Origin: Lumbricus rubellus
Lineage: Eukaryota; Annelida; Clitellata; Crassiclitellata; Lumbricidae
Direction of reading: 5' to 3'
Assembly (NCBI GenBank): GCA_945859605.1
Contig: OX243821.1
Span: 16,225,899 to 16,289,898, forward strand
DNA length: 64,000 nt
Of the stretch, positions 40,346 to 54,300 are shown one piece after another. Below the pieces are notes generated by a model that saw nothing but the letters and a program-made list of their open reading frames with translations, was not told the origin of the DNA and ran no database searches. How positions within the stretch are numbered: the stretch's first letter is position 1; the number at the start of each line of letters is the position of its first letter. The translations under genes were made by a program, and so were the position numbers.

Positions 40346-43300
40346 TATTGATTGTTATTATCAAAAAATAGATCTACTAGTAATTGGTGTTATTATTACA
40401 ATTGGTGTTATAAACATTACTATTGTTGTTATTGTGTCAAGTAGCCTAAGTGATGACGAGTTTGGCTACAAAGGGAGCATACGAAAACATTTTTTATATA
40501 ACCGGAACTGATATTCCTAAACAATTGAGTACTTCCTTAACCCTCATGCATGTGGGGCGCAATGGTGTAGTGATGGTCGGTTGCTCTGAAGCCGGACGGT
40601 TCCAGGTTCGAATCCACCAATCAACCTCAAGCCGACGCATAGGGACCCTGAGCAAGTCCTTCACTCGCAATTGCTCGGGCGCTTCGGCGTGACACTCGGA
40701 TCCAGTGTCCGCGCTGTAGTCGGTAGCGCCTCTGCGTGAGTACTGAGCTATAGCAAGTGCACATACATAGCCTACATGCGCAAAATTTTGGGGTCTCGTT
40801 AATCTCTCGCCGGAAAAACTGATGACCTGTTTAGTCACTTGGTCCAACTTGCTTTGAAATATATACGTTGAAATTGTTATAACGTTGATTAATAATAGTT
40901 ATTTTTAAGATTAATATTCTGCATAACTGTACACAGTGACCAATTTCAGAGTTGAAATGTTTATTTATTTTTTGCCCAAAGTAGCAAAGACTGTAACAGA
41001 TTCAAATTAGATTATAGGTTCTCGTCTCCAACGAATGTGCCTACACCTACTTTACTCTTGACCTGTCGTTATTATCATTATTTTTTATTATTGTAGTTAC
41101 TATTGCTATTATTTTTATTTTTATTGAGTCAAGTCAGTGATGACGAGTTTGTTATTAGGCCTATTAATTGTGTTAGACTATTAGCAATGCTATTATTGTT
41201 ATTATTGAATCAATCAATTTGAGCCATGAACAATTTTATCCATAGAGAGATCAAATCAAAACATTTAAACTACAGTAGGCTAATACCACCGGAACTGAAT
41301 GCCTAAGCAATAGAATTCTTCCTTAACCATCATGCCGCAAGTTATATTCAGATGACGTATTTCTCAACATGAGGGTAATCCCACACCTCCAATGAGTAGG
41401 TTTCTTGAAGAGGCACTATATAAATTCTCTCGAAATGAAGATGAGTAAATCAGTAACTTCAAATGATAGAGACTTGATGACCATTAAAATATAGGGCCTA
41501 TGAGCAGCTTTTAGCGCCCACTTTTAGCCAACATTGACTGCATTGACGCGTAGGCCTAAGTGTGTTAAATTTATCGATTTATGGTGATCGTATAGACCCT
41601 GCTCGTCGCCAAGAGAATAGCATTTCTAGAAATCGATCACACATGAAATTACATCAAGTGTCCTTGTCGCCTGTTACGCATGCAAATATGTTCTTGTTTG
41701 CACCACTAGATGGTGTATTATGGTAGACTCACATACTCTAGCAGTAGACCCACATGCTTTGTTTGAAGTATTTGATAACACAAGTATAGGCCTACAGTAC
41801 TCTCGAGAAATAGTCCTCAGTGATTTTGTTGCGCTGATAAATAGAATAGGATGGTTCTATTATACGATCACGAGGCTGTATAATTATTGTCGAAATATTA
41901 TATTATTATATACTATAGAAATTAAAGAGAAGTAAAATGACTCATGAATAATGGATAAAGGATATGCCATAAATTTTGGCTGTTGGAATAATTACATTTA
42001 TCTTGTTCGCTATTAATTACGGTGCTCCTACGTTTAACGTTCATTTGAATGGCAGTAGCGTGATCGTGGAATTCTGTTACGTCACGGCGTTTTACGGATT
42101 TGTAACAGGTAGAACTTAGAAGATATATTTGGCTTTAGAGATAACGTTAAGTTTTTAATAATGTGCGCTTAATGTGCTAACAGATTTTGCATAGGCCAAT
42201 AGATTAAAATATATTATAATTCTAGATTTATCAAGCGCCAATGAAGTGCAAGTGTCACGGGATATTTTATCTTACATAAAGCTATCCGGTGGAAGAATTA
42301 ATCTATCCCCACCGGATGGAATATACCGATATAGACTATCCGGGGGGATAAATCATTCTAACACAATTATTGAAAAATGCGTATAATTGAAAAATATATG
42401 CTGTAATCAAAATTTAAAGTTGCTCTAATTTTATTAAGTATTCTAAGCAATGCTCAGAGCAAGGCAAGTCGAATTTATATAGGCTAGTGCCTCTAAGTGT
42501 TCTTAAGTGTTATAAATGTTCTTCACTCGCAATTGAACTCCGATGCAGTGTCCGCGCTGTTACAGTAGTCGGGAGCGTTTCTGTATAGTATTCTCGAAGA
42601 AGCGCTATATAACAAGTGCACACATACATACAAACTATTGCCTGTTGTGCCTGTTGACTGTGAACAGACTACTTGAGGTGCGACCATGGGATGCAGTTGT
42701 GGTAAGACGAGTAAGGTCTACGCTGTTACGACTCCTCCAACCCCGGTGGATGGAGTAGAAAAGGTTAAAGAGGAGGAGAATGTAGCGGAACCGCCAAAGC
42801 CAGCGCAACCGGTCGTGTCACGTGACGAGTACAATGACAGACACGAGGGTGCGAGAAATCCAGGTCACAGTCTTCCAGATCCACCGACTGCCCCAGAACC
42901 AGACGGTAAGTTAATTCAGAAATAAAGGAATGGTTTGGTATTGTATAGCATGGTATGGCATAGCATAGCATAGCATGGTGTAATATAGTATCGAATGGTA
43001 TGGTACAGCATAGCATAGCATGGTATAGTATAGTATCGAATGGTAATATACAGCATAGCATGGCATAGCATAGTATAGTATAGTATAGTATAGTATAGTA
43101 TAGCATAGCATAGCATATTATAGTATAGTATGGTATAATAATATAGTATAGTATAGTGCAGTGCAGTACAGTACAGTACAGTATAGTATGGTATCGAATG
43201 GTAAGGTACAGCATAGCATATCATAGTATGGTATAGCACAGGGCTGTTTTGAGGAATTTTTAGAACTGCACAACTCCTTCTATCCTTTCCCATCCTCCAT

Positions 43301-46300
43301 GGTAAATTACTTCCAATTGGATGACAATACATGTAGGCCTACCTTTTTTGCTATAGTTGGTAGTTTTAACTGTACAGAAGTGCTTCTACAACTGCACAAA
43401 TCCATTTAGAACTGCACATTTTGTGTACAACTGCACGTTAAAAAGCCCTGGTAGGCCTATGGTATCGATGGGTTATGCCTACAGCATATCATAGCATGGC
43501 ATAGTATAGTATAGTATAGTATAGTATAGTATAGTATAGTATAGTATAAAGTAAATAAGCCTGATTCAACTGAAAACAAACAACATAATTATGTTAAGTT
43601 AACGGCTGATAGTAACATATACAATTATAATAGCCTAAAATAATGCTATGAGAAGCCGGAGCATGGACGGTCAAACATAATTATATGAGAACGAGGAAGC
43701 AGATGGGAGGCCAGCCACTAGCTGCTAGAGACTAGAGCAGTTCTTCTCAGAACCTAAGACTATTTGAGTGTGCAGTCACTGCAGTGGATATATTTTTAAT
43801 ATTAAATAAATAAGGTAAAATTTAATAAACAAAGCGCTTTGTCTAAATGAGCGCTCCTGAAAGTATTTGAAAAATGTCATCTGTTGTTTTCCAAGTCACT
43901 AGCTGTGATGGTAAGTTCAACTAAGGAAACAAATTCTGCATAGGACTATATGAAAAATTGACAAACAGCATTATGAGTGGACAATATACATCGTGTAAAT
44001 TTTACTTCCTCCACACAAAACAATCGTTTTGGTCGCAGCCTTTTTGTTTGCATCACAGCTCCGATCTACAGGAGGTTTCTGTTCACCCATAAAAGCACAG
44101 TCACGGGAAATAATTGCAGTTGACCATGTTACAAACAGCTCCGATTGAAAAGACCGATTCGATGCTGATAAGCACCACCTGTTACTCGGTCCCGGCATTT
44201 ATTTATAGCCGCTTAGAAAATGGATGAGATAGGGTAATTGGTGACTTGCTGAGTGACGAAACAGCAGACAAGTTACGAAACAAGTCAGACGTTCGTCAGA
44301 AGACCTATCTCTTTTCAGTTACATAATTCCTGAAAGACACTCCCTTCTCGGTGACGTAATTACTGAACGACTTTATGAGTGACGCTATTTGAAAGACCAC
44401 TCCGATTTTACTTACGTAGTTATTAATAGCCTAGACTGTAATCACTTTTCAGTGATGTAGTTTCTAAAAGACCAATAACTTTTTAGTGACGTAGTTTCTG
44501 AAAGACCAATCACTTTTTAGTGACGTAGTTTCTGAAAGACCAATCACTTTTCAGTAACATAGTATTCATAAGGACATACTTAAAGGCATGCATACATATA
44601 TACAATAATGCATAAGGCCTTGGCCTGCATACAGCCATATGCACGATTATGATGTATCTGCATGTGCGTACGTACATTGCAAGTGCATGTAATGCATTAC
44701 AATGCAGCTCAATATACAACTCCATTATTTCAAAGATGTTTTGTCTAACGCAGGTGATTTCAGGTCAAAAGTTGAGAAGGTGCTACTGAAAGTCGTCAGC
44801 GTTGATCTACAAATTGCCGAGAATGCTAAAGCCCATCACACGGACCGATATGAAATGACTCAGGCAAGGCAGGCGCCACCTCCAACTCCCAGCCCTCCTC
44901 GTGCTACCACTGAAAATGGTTCAAGTCCACCCGTTGTCATTGCTCCTCCCACGACAGAAGCCGACCCGTTGACCATTGAACCAAGTCTCGTTGTTCGAAG
45001 GGGAGAACCGTTCGACATAATCATCAAATTCGATCGACCATTTGACAGCCATAAAGATGACATCCGACTCGTCTTCGACTTAGGTATTGCTTCACTCAAT
45101 TAAAACAACACTATTCTCTTTTTAAAAGTAGGCTATAATTTGTAGCGTCATAATACAGTAATAGGCCTACACTGCAATACAATTATACAACTCTAATTTA
45201 TAATGCGCTTCTTGCAAAGCTCAGAAGAGCATATTGATTTTCGTCAACCATTAATAATTATCTATAGGTAGACTGGGAAAGTTTTAAGTTTAGAGCGAAA
45301 GACAGTCTCGCTAATCGTAATCGTAAACTCCTAATTTCTAAAGCGTCTCTAGAAAGCCAAGCGCGGGGCACCGGCTTATTAACGAGCGCTGCGATGAGAA
45401 AAGGGTTGTCCGTAAGAGTAGTCCATGGTGGTCCGGGTCGAGTTTACGTAGGATCAGAGGGATGGAAGCAGCTACTAAGGTGGGTGTCGTCTGAGCCTGG
45501 AATTGGAGGGTGGAGTATCAGATGAGAAAGGGTAAGAATTAAGGGAGTCACGGACATGAGGATCGAGGCGGGAGAGAGAGTTCCTGCAGGTGAAAAGTGA
45601 ATTTTATGTTTTTGTTGCAGGGGACAATCCGCGAGAGAGCCGTGGAACACGGGTCGTGCTTCTACTCTCCGAGGAGGATGAACCGAAGAAATGGGGAGCA
45701 AAGGTTGTCACCCAGGAGGAGGAGACGTTTATGATAAGAATCTTCACACCACCTCACGTTGCTGTAAATAAATGGAAGTTCAGTTTTGATACGGTGCTAC
45801 GTGTTGCCGACAGCTGTCAGATCTTTCGTCATCCACGCAGTTTCCCCGTCTACATCCTGTTCAACCCTTGGTGCGCTGGTAAGAACACTTCTGACATACA
45901 TACATGTATGATTCAATGAGCACTTTTTATAGCGCACATTCAAGATTTTAACTCAGAAGTGGTCCCGGCTACGGCGTGGACACCGAATCGGAGTTTCGCG
46001 CTGAAGCGCATGAGCATTGAGCAATTGCCAGTGAAGGACTTGATCAGGATACCTACGCGGCGGCTTGAGGTGGATTTGACCCGTCGATCTTCCGGCTCCA
46101 AGGACCAAGGCACCCGTACACCACCGCGATCCATGCGCGATTTTAATTCCATATAGGTCTAATTCAGACAGTAAAATTATCAGCGGGGCTTGCGCGATTT
46201 TAGATAGAGATTCATCGAGAATTCCGGACGGTTAAAGGTGGATCCGATCCAGAACACTGAAGCGGAATAATACGTAAAATATTAAATTAGAAAGATGCCA

Positions 46301-46732
46301 TACATAACGAATGAGCATGACCTCTGTATTAGTAGTAGTTCTAAGTCTTTCGCAACATCTTATGTCTGTCCGAGTCCTTGAAGTCGTCCACCCCCTCCTT
46401 TTCCAGGTTTGGTCCTGGCACTATCAGTAGCCTATAGGCCTGCGGGCAATGGTGGGTTGCATATTATTATATCAATAGACCTGACGCATTTTGAGTTCCT
46501 CACAAATTACGTGTATGTTGAGTAACATAAGCAGCTGTTCGCATTCACTCACGTAGGCCGAGTGATCATTTGATAATTATTATATTGAACAGATCGGTGC
46601 TTGTAGGAAAGGTTCGGGTGACAGTAACATGCACAACCAAAATTAATGACTAAAATCTATACTATATACAGAAACGGGCGGGGTCTGAAACGCCCTTATA
46701 AAGTGACCCACTGCGAGCGAGCGAGCTATCTA

Positions 46733-46777
<45 letters not shown>

Positions 46778-47533
46778 GTTTCTATGTCTTTCTGTGTCTC
46801 TGATTTTCTGTCTGTCTCGTCTCTCACTCTGTTACCGTCTGTCTCTGGCTGTGACTCTATCTCTGGTTTTGTCATTTCCGTGTCTGTCTGTCTCTCTCTT
46901 TCTGTCTCACTGTCTCTGTCTCTGTCTTCCTCCTTCACCCCATCCCTCTGTGTCTGTCTGTCTCTCTATCTCCATCTTTCTCTCCATCTTTTGACATTGG
47001 CAACGTTGTTTACATTATCCTCCTCAATCCCTTTCCGAAAGTTCCATCTCCAGCGAAGATTAGGTCATGCTGTACCTGATAGATCTTGCAAGGTTAGCTG
47101 TACTTAGGGTTATGGTACCTTCTGGTTCTTTGGTACTGCAAGACAGTGGTGGGCGACTAATTGATCTATTCAATTCTAATCGACTAGCCAATAATCGATT
47201 CGATAAACAGATAATTCCAATTTAATCGTTTATCTGATAATTTCAGTTTAATTGATAAGTAGGCCTAAATTTAAAATGAATTATCTTTTAATTTTGTCGA
47301 TTAGTGATTTAACCAATCGTGTCCATTACTGCACAGATATAATAGTCTACTCCTTTAGATGGGACACATTACATACTTTCAACCTCTGACTGAACATGTT
47401 TGCAAGGTAGCATAATATGGACTGTCTGTATCTCTGTCTCTTTGTCTGTGTCTCTGTCTGTCCCCGTCTTTCTCTCTTACTCACTCTCTGTAGGTCTATT
47501 TCTCTGACTATCTCTATCTCTGCCTGTCTATCC

Positions 47534-47564
<31 letters not shown>

Positions 47565-48293
47565 CCTCCCTCCCTCCCTCCCTCCCTCCCTCCCTCCCTC
47601 CCTCCCTCCCTCCCTCCCTCCCTCCCTCCCTCCCTCCCTCCCTCTTTCAACTCCTACTCCTTACTCCCACCGCTGCAAGGTTTCCGCATTCTCTACAAGC
47701 GTTTGCTATAGACATTTCAGCTGACATTGTGTTATTTCAGCTGTCCTGTTGTCTAGTGATAATTAACAGACTGCTAAGTGGTTTTGCAGACCGAATTGTT
47801 CTAGTTTTTTACACCGTTAACCCCATCAGATGACAGCAGCAGATGATGGAAGAGTCAGACTAAATGTTTACTCGTCTTGTCTTATTGATAAACGTGGACT
47901 GTCTCTGGTTGAATAAATTAACATTTTTCAGTGGAAAGCCATGGACGTGGTGGATAGAGGAACATGTCGACCTGAGGCAGGTGATGTTGAATAAGTAGTT
48001 ATGGCGGAAGACCCGAAAAATTGCGGAATTCAGGAGATAATTATATCGTTTCAGAGCCGTCGTGTAGTGTTGAATAAGCAAAAAAGTGTGAAATTCAGAG
48101 ATCTGATTAAAGATGTTTAGTCTACATGCGGGCACAGGCTGTCTCTGTGTCTGTCTCTCTGTATGTGTCTATCTGTCTGTTTGTCTGTTTGTCTGTTTGT
48201 CTGTCTGTCTGTCTGCATATCTGTATGTATATGTCTCTCTGTATGGTGTCTGTTGTCTGTTTGTCTGTCTGTCTGTCTGTCTTTATCTCTATA

Positions 48294-48336
<43 letters not shown>

Positions 48337-51300
48337 CTCTTCCAGAAACGTGATACATGTTTGAATATGTAGGACTCAGTAGGCACGCAACGGGGTAGTT
48401 TGGGGTGGACTTAATCACCCCACTTTGAAAAATATGAACCTCACAATTTTTTCAAATCAGTTGAGTTTTCATTCGGGTATGCGAGTGGAAGGGTGGGGGA
48501 CCTAGACTCCCAACCATCACAATTTTCATAGCCACCCGCCACTTTCTAACGGCTGGCAACGTCCCTGTCAGTAGGAGAACTTGAGATGAGCAGTAACCGG
48601 CAGGGCTTTTTAATGTGCATTTGTACACAAAATGTGCAGTTCTAAATGGATTTGTGCAGTTGTAGAAGCACTTGTGTACAGTTAAAATTAGCACAAATGG
48701 TCATTGTCCTCCGATTGAAAGTAATTTACGATGGAGGTTGGGAAGGAAAAGAAGGGGTTGCGCAGTTCTAAAAATTCCTTTAAAACAGCCCTGGTAACCG
48801 GTGATCGAAAACCTTAGACAGGAGGATATAAATTATGTGGCAAAAACCGCTTGATTGTCTTGTGAAAAACAGCAGGCTAAGCTCTTGCTGTTCTAAGACG
48901 CGTGGTTGTCATATGTTGGGCCAATTAGAAGCACATGGTATTCGAAATAACTATAATGATGTTAAAGCGAACGACTTAACCAGTGGAATCTGAATTCGTT
49001 AGGTTACTGTCATCAATCTTGTAAGAGAATATCAAGTGAGGCAGCATACATGTAGATGTTGTCTGTTCAACAAATATGGGCTACTCATTACCATCTGTTC
49101 GACTAATATTCTTATAAATATAAACCATCTTTGATGGTGCACACACTTATGTATATAATACATATATAGCCTAATACATATATAGGCTACAAATATATCT
49201 ATAGGCCTATATAATATACATTGTATCCGGAAAACAGGAATCATTTTTTTAAATACGAAAACAAATAGTAAACATTCATCGATTTTTACAATTCAAACAC
49301 CATTTCAATCCTGAGATAGTTGTCTAATTATTCTGGTGAAAATATGAAAGTTCCTGTCTCAATGATGACGGATAGCCTGGGAGTAGAATATCCCGTGGCA
49401 CCGACCCCGAGGGCTTAATTCTGGCCCGTAATAAGGGTTATGACACAAGTTCTACGTGACTTCTTTGTTAACAGTCTTTTCATACGAAAGTCTGACTTTC
49501 TCACAAGAATGGGTTTCATTACTAGAATGCTTTACACTATTTAACATTTGTTGTACATTGCTTTTCGTTGTGGTCTATATTAGGCCTACTATATTTTATT
49601 ATTACTTCCATGTGTTATATTGCATTATTGCCGATGTCTCATTGTGCGTTTGCAAATGGAGTAATAAAGGCTACACTTACCTACATGTATTTACTTACGT
49701 TATTAAAAGCGAGCTCTTGGACGAGTACCTACTGTTGGGTTGTGGGTGCGTTTTCTCTACAGATGATCAAGTTTTCCTCAGAGATGAATTGGCGAGAAAC
49801 GAGTACGTCCTGAACGACTGCGGAAGAATCTTCTACGGAACGAGGTTGCACATCTCTCCGATGCCTTGGAACTTTGGACAGGTGAGATTAGATGGGCGTT
49901 GGAACAGATAGTAGGCTTTGGAATATTTGGAATAGTCTTCCTGTGATTATGAAGATATAGGCATAATTATGAAGAGATGGACATATGAAGGAGTGGGCAT
50001 AATGAAGATTATAGGTGTATGAAGATATTATATAAGCATGGTGGCATGTCTGCGCATGCGCAGAATGTTGATTCGGCATGTAATTTTGGGCAGACGATAT
50101 ATTTTTTTAACCATAAACCGTTGACAACAGTTTCAGAATTACATGGACCAGGTCCTTCTCTAGAGTACATTGTATAATGAGAGTTTCGTGTTGACTTTTG
50201 TAGTTCGAGGATTTCGTTCTTGACGTCGCCATGCTCCTCTTGGATCTGTCGGGTATGAACTCCAGTCTTCGTGGAAATTCAATACACGTCGTCCGAAAGA
50301 TTTCCGCAATGGTGAGTATAGACAAAGCAGAAATCAAAGTCGTATTGAATGGGTGAAAACAGCCCACCGTAGATGAATGAAGAGATGGGCAAATTATGAT
50401 ATACCGCAGTCCTATTATAATAGACGAAAGATAGACATTTGGAAAACATAGGAATATGAAGAGATGAGCGTATGAAGATAGGCGAGTTTATACGAAGATA
50501 TCACACGTGCATAGAAATGTCTGCACAGTGCGCATGCGCAGAATGTCAGGCCGGTGTCCCGTGACAGAGTCTCCCTCCAAGTGAATAAGCTAATAAGATG
50601 CTGTAGTCAGGATCACCTCTGAGTAGTAGGCCTAATCTGAATGGGCGCTCTAACAAGCACTCAAACAGGTCAGAGGTCAAAGCCACAGGTCAAGGTGATT
50701 AGGTCAAGGAACCTCATCTATCACTTCTGTGTTCTCTCTGTGTTTCTGACGTAGACGAACGCACCAGATGACAACGGTGTTTTGGTCGGTAATTGGTCCG
50801 GTGATTATTCCGATGGTACTTCTCCAGTTGCCTGGAACGGAAGCGTTGCCATTCTGGAGGAATACTGGAAGACGAGAGAACCAGTCAGATACGGACAATG
50901 CTGGGTCTTCTCAGCTATTGTTACCACCAGTCAGTGATTCTTCCGTGATATCTTTTTTCAACCATGAGTGGTGTCCACTCATCCGTTTCTTCATTCATTC
51001 ATTCATTCATTCATTCAGAACAAATACCAGAAGGTTTTTTCCAAATGCCAGGGTCCCCTTATATCATTATAGGTAGCATACCAGAAAATATTTAGCAACA
51101 TGCGTGTTATTTTGATACATTTCAATTTTGATTGGCTTTGCGGGTGGTGCACGCTTATTGTCATGTCCATGCATCAAAATACGTCCGGCTTCTTTGAAGG
51201 AATTGTTGGAACTGCACAATCCCCTTCTTTCCCTTCCCTTCTTATCCTCCATGATAAATTACTCCCAATCGGACGCCAATGACCTTTTTACTATTTTTAA

Positions 51301-54300
51301 ATACACAGAAGTAGGCTACTGCTACAACTGCACAAATTCATTCAGAACTACACATTCTTGTAGAACTGCACGCTAAAAGCCCCGAAATTCGGAAAGCAAT
51401 TGGCCAATTAAAGAATATTCACAATTTCCTACCTTATACTTTTTTGGATCTAATCTGAAAAGCCCTGTGATAGGCCTAGACCTATGTTTCTGTTTCTGTA
51501 GTCTGTCGAGCTCTTGGTATTCCGTGTCGTAGTGTCACGAATTTCGTGTCTGCTCACGACACTGACGGAAGTCTAACGGTCGACGAGCATTGGGATGAAA
51601 ACGGAAAACCTCTCGAAGAATACAACCAGGATTCCGTCTGGTAAGTAGGAATGACTCTCTAGTATTACAGGACTGGAATATCGTGAACGTGTTCATTCGT
51701 TCATTCGGAAATTTATATAGCGCCCTTCAAGAAAACTACACAGAGCTTACGTCTCTAGCGCGCCGAAAAAGAACATGTCTAAGTTTGGTATTGACGGATA
51801 CTGGTGAAGTCCCAGGGTGTAGGAGTAGTCATAAAGGAAGGTCACACATACATAACTATTAAGGTATTGTGTAGGGACTACGTCTATTTAACTCTCAACT
51901 ATACAATGTAGGTCGCCCCACTTAAAATTCCGTTTCAATGCTAAAGATAACGTAGAATCTTAAAATGCATTTTTGCTTTGCAAGCATCATTAGGCTATTC
52001 GTCAATCTGCCTTTATAAATGCAATCAATTGAATGCCACTGTTTTGTAAACAACATGTAAAATTTTCCTGAGCACCGATTATCGTCCAAAATACTTCTAA
52101 AACGACTTAAAATAAGAAGATTCCGTTCTTGTGTATTTAAGCTCCTTGGAATGTATCAGTACATTATCGTTTTAAGCAATCATTTGACTGTAATTAGCTT
52201 CCTGAACAGTAGCCTACTCAAGTACCGCGCCCTTTCTTTGGGCCAATGTAGGTCAAAAGGTCATTGAGTGCAATTAATCTGTGGGAAGATATCTTGAAGC
52301 AGCCCTATATAAATTCGCGGAAAAAATCCTACTTTCTATGCTAATCTTTGCATTTATTTCTTTTCCCAGGAACTTCCACGTATGGAATGAAGTGTGGATG
52401 GCTAGACCGGACCTACCAAGTGGATTCGGTGGATGGCAGGCGATCGATTCCACTCCTCAGGAAACCAGCGAAGGTATAGGGCCTATTAAGTTAATTCATA
52501 TATCGATCCATCATTCAAGGCTCTCTACAATTATTTAAGATGTGATTAATTTTATCAAAAATCATTTTTGGTGCATTTTATTGCGTTACACGTTTCTGGA
52601 CATTCAACAAATGGAGGGCTGCCTCTCTAAAAGTCGTTAAACTTTTGTTCTGTTTTAGCATAATGTCTTCTGAAGATTGGTCTTTGTACGTTAATATGAA
52701 TTGCGTTTAGGCCTGTAATTTTACTATAAAAATTCTTACTTTTGGGGGAAAATATTAACAGAAAAACCTTTGGCATTCTTTTTTTACCTACCCTGTTTAT
52801 AGCCTATAATGCATTATAGACCCCATGGCTCATATCTGAAATTTATAATTAGATCCCTATTATAATTGCATATTATTTAACACAACATAATTATTTCTGG
52901 TCATTTTCTTATATCAGTTCACGTAGCAATGTGGAGAGTTCGCTTGAGAGATGCTTAAAAGAAGACTTACGAACGTTTCGATGGGAATTAAAAACAGCAT
53001 TCATTAATTAGCTTGAAGGGCGCTATAACAAGTGCACATGCAAACAAACAAACACATTGTGGGAATTATTGGTTTAGGTGTCTACTGCACTGGTCCAGCA
53101 TCTGTGGAAGCCGTCAAGAACGGTCTCGTCCAATTTCCATACGACGGAACTTTTATCTTTGCTGAAGTCAACGCAGACAGAGTTCATTGCATTCAGACGA
53201 AGGATGGAACATGGAAACACACGTTCCAGGAAAACTAGTAATCACTCACTTACTTACACACTTATTGACTTAGCTCACTTGCTTAATGATTCGGTCACTC
53301 ACTTACTCACATAATCACTTAACTCACTCAATTACTTAACCCACCCACTCACCTGACTCACTCACTTACTCAGGCAATCACTCATCGCCCGCCTATCCAC
53401 CAATCCACCCACCCACCAACCCACCCACCCAACAACCAACCCATTCATTCACTCACTCCTAACTCACTCGTGCACTTACATAGTCGTTCACTCACACACA
53501 CCAACAAACTAACCGATCTACCCCCACTCACTCACTAAATCACTCTCCCAACAATCAAACCGCCAACCCATTCATTCATTCACCAATCAATTCAACCACC
53601 CACTTCTCGGCATACCCACATCCACGTGGATAAAAGCCTTCCCCCAAGCTATTTTCTAACCATTCTCATGCTACACCTACTAGTAAGTAGGCCGAATAAT
53701 ATTAGCAGTGATCCCAGATCAGTCCGACATTAGTTACTGTTATATGCAGCGACATGAATGCATTAGTATAAATGTATGTAAGCTTAGTAAAAGCTTTGTT
53801 ATTACTGTTCATTTCTGATTTTATCTGCTTACTTACTCTTTCTGTGTTGCAGCATAGGAAAGAATATCAGCACAAAAGGCCCAGATGGAGATGACAGACT
53901 CGACATCACAAATCTATACAAGTTTTCCGAAGGTACGAATTCCACTTGTAAAAACGCCCACAGGCCACAGATTTTCTCGCCATTCTATTAGACACAACCT
54001 CATTAGTATGGGTTTGGGGACTTGGGGTGCTCGATGATGTCATAGTTGGCGTGCTCGAAAGATCAGGGCTAAAATTTCCTCCAAACAGATCTATTTTAGG
54101 CACTTCTGATTCATTATTGGTAAATCAACCTTGCTATTAATAAATCGGCTCACATTAATAATAATTTGGAGTAATAATAATAGTGCATGACATGTTAAAA
54201 CAATAATAGGCCTAATTATAATTATAATCATAATAATAAAAAATATAATCATTATCCAGGTACTTTAGGGACTACATGGATGTTTACGGTATTCCTCATC

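Noticed and set aside
42765..43332. Tyr/Leu/Ile-rich minus-strand frames up to 149 codons
   Set aside because: Pentamer GTATA array plus antisense of exon 1 of transglutaminase B.
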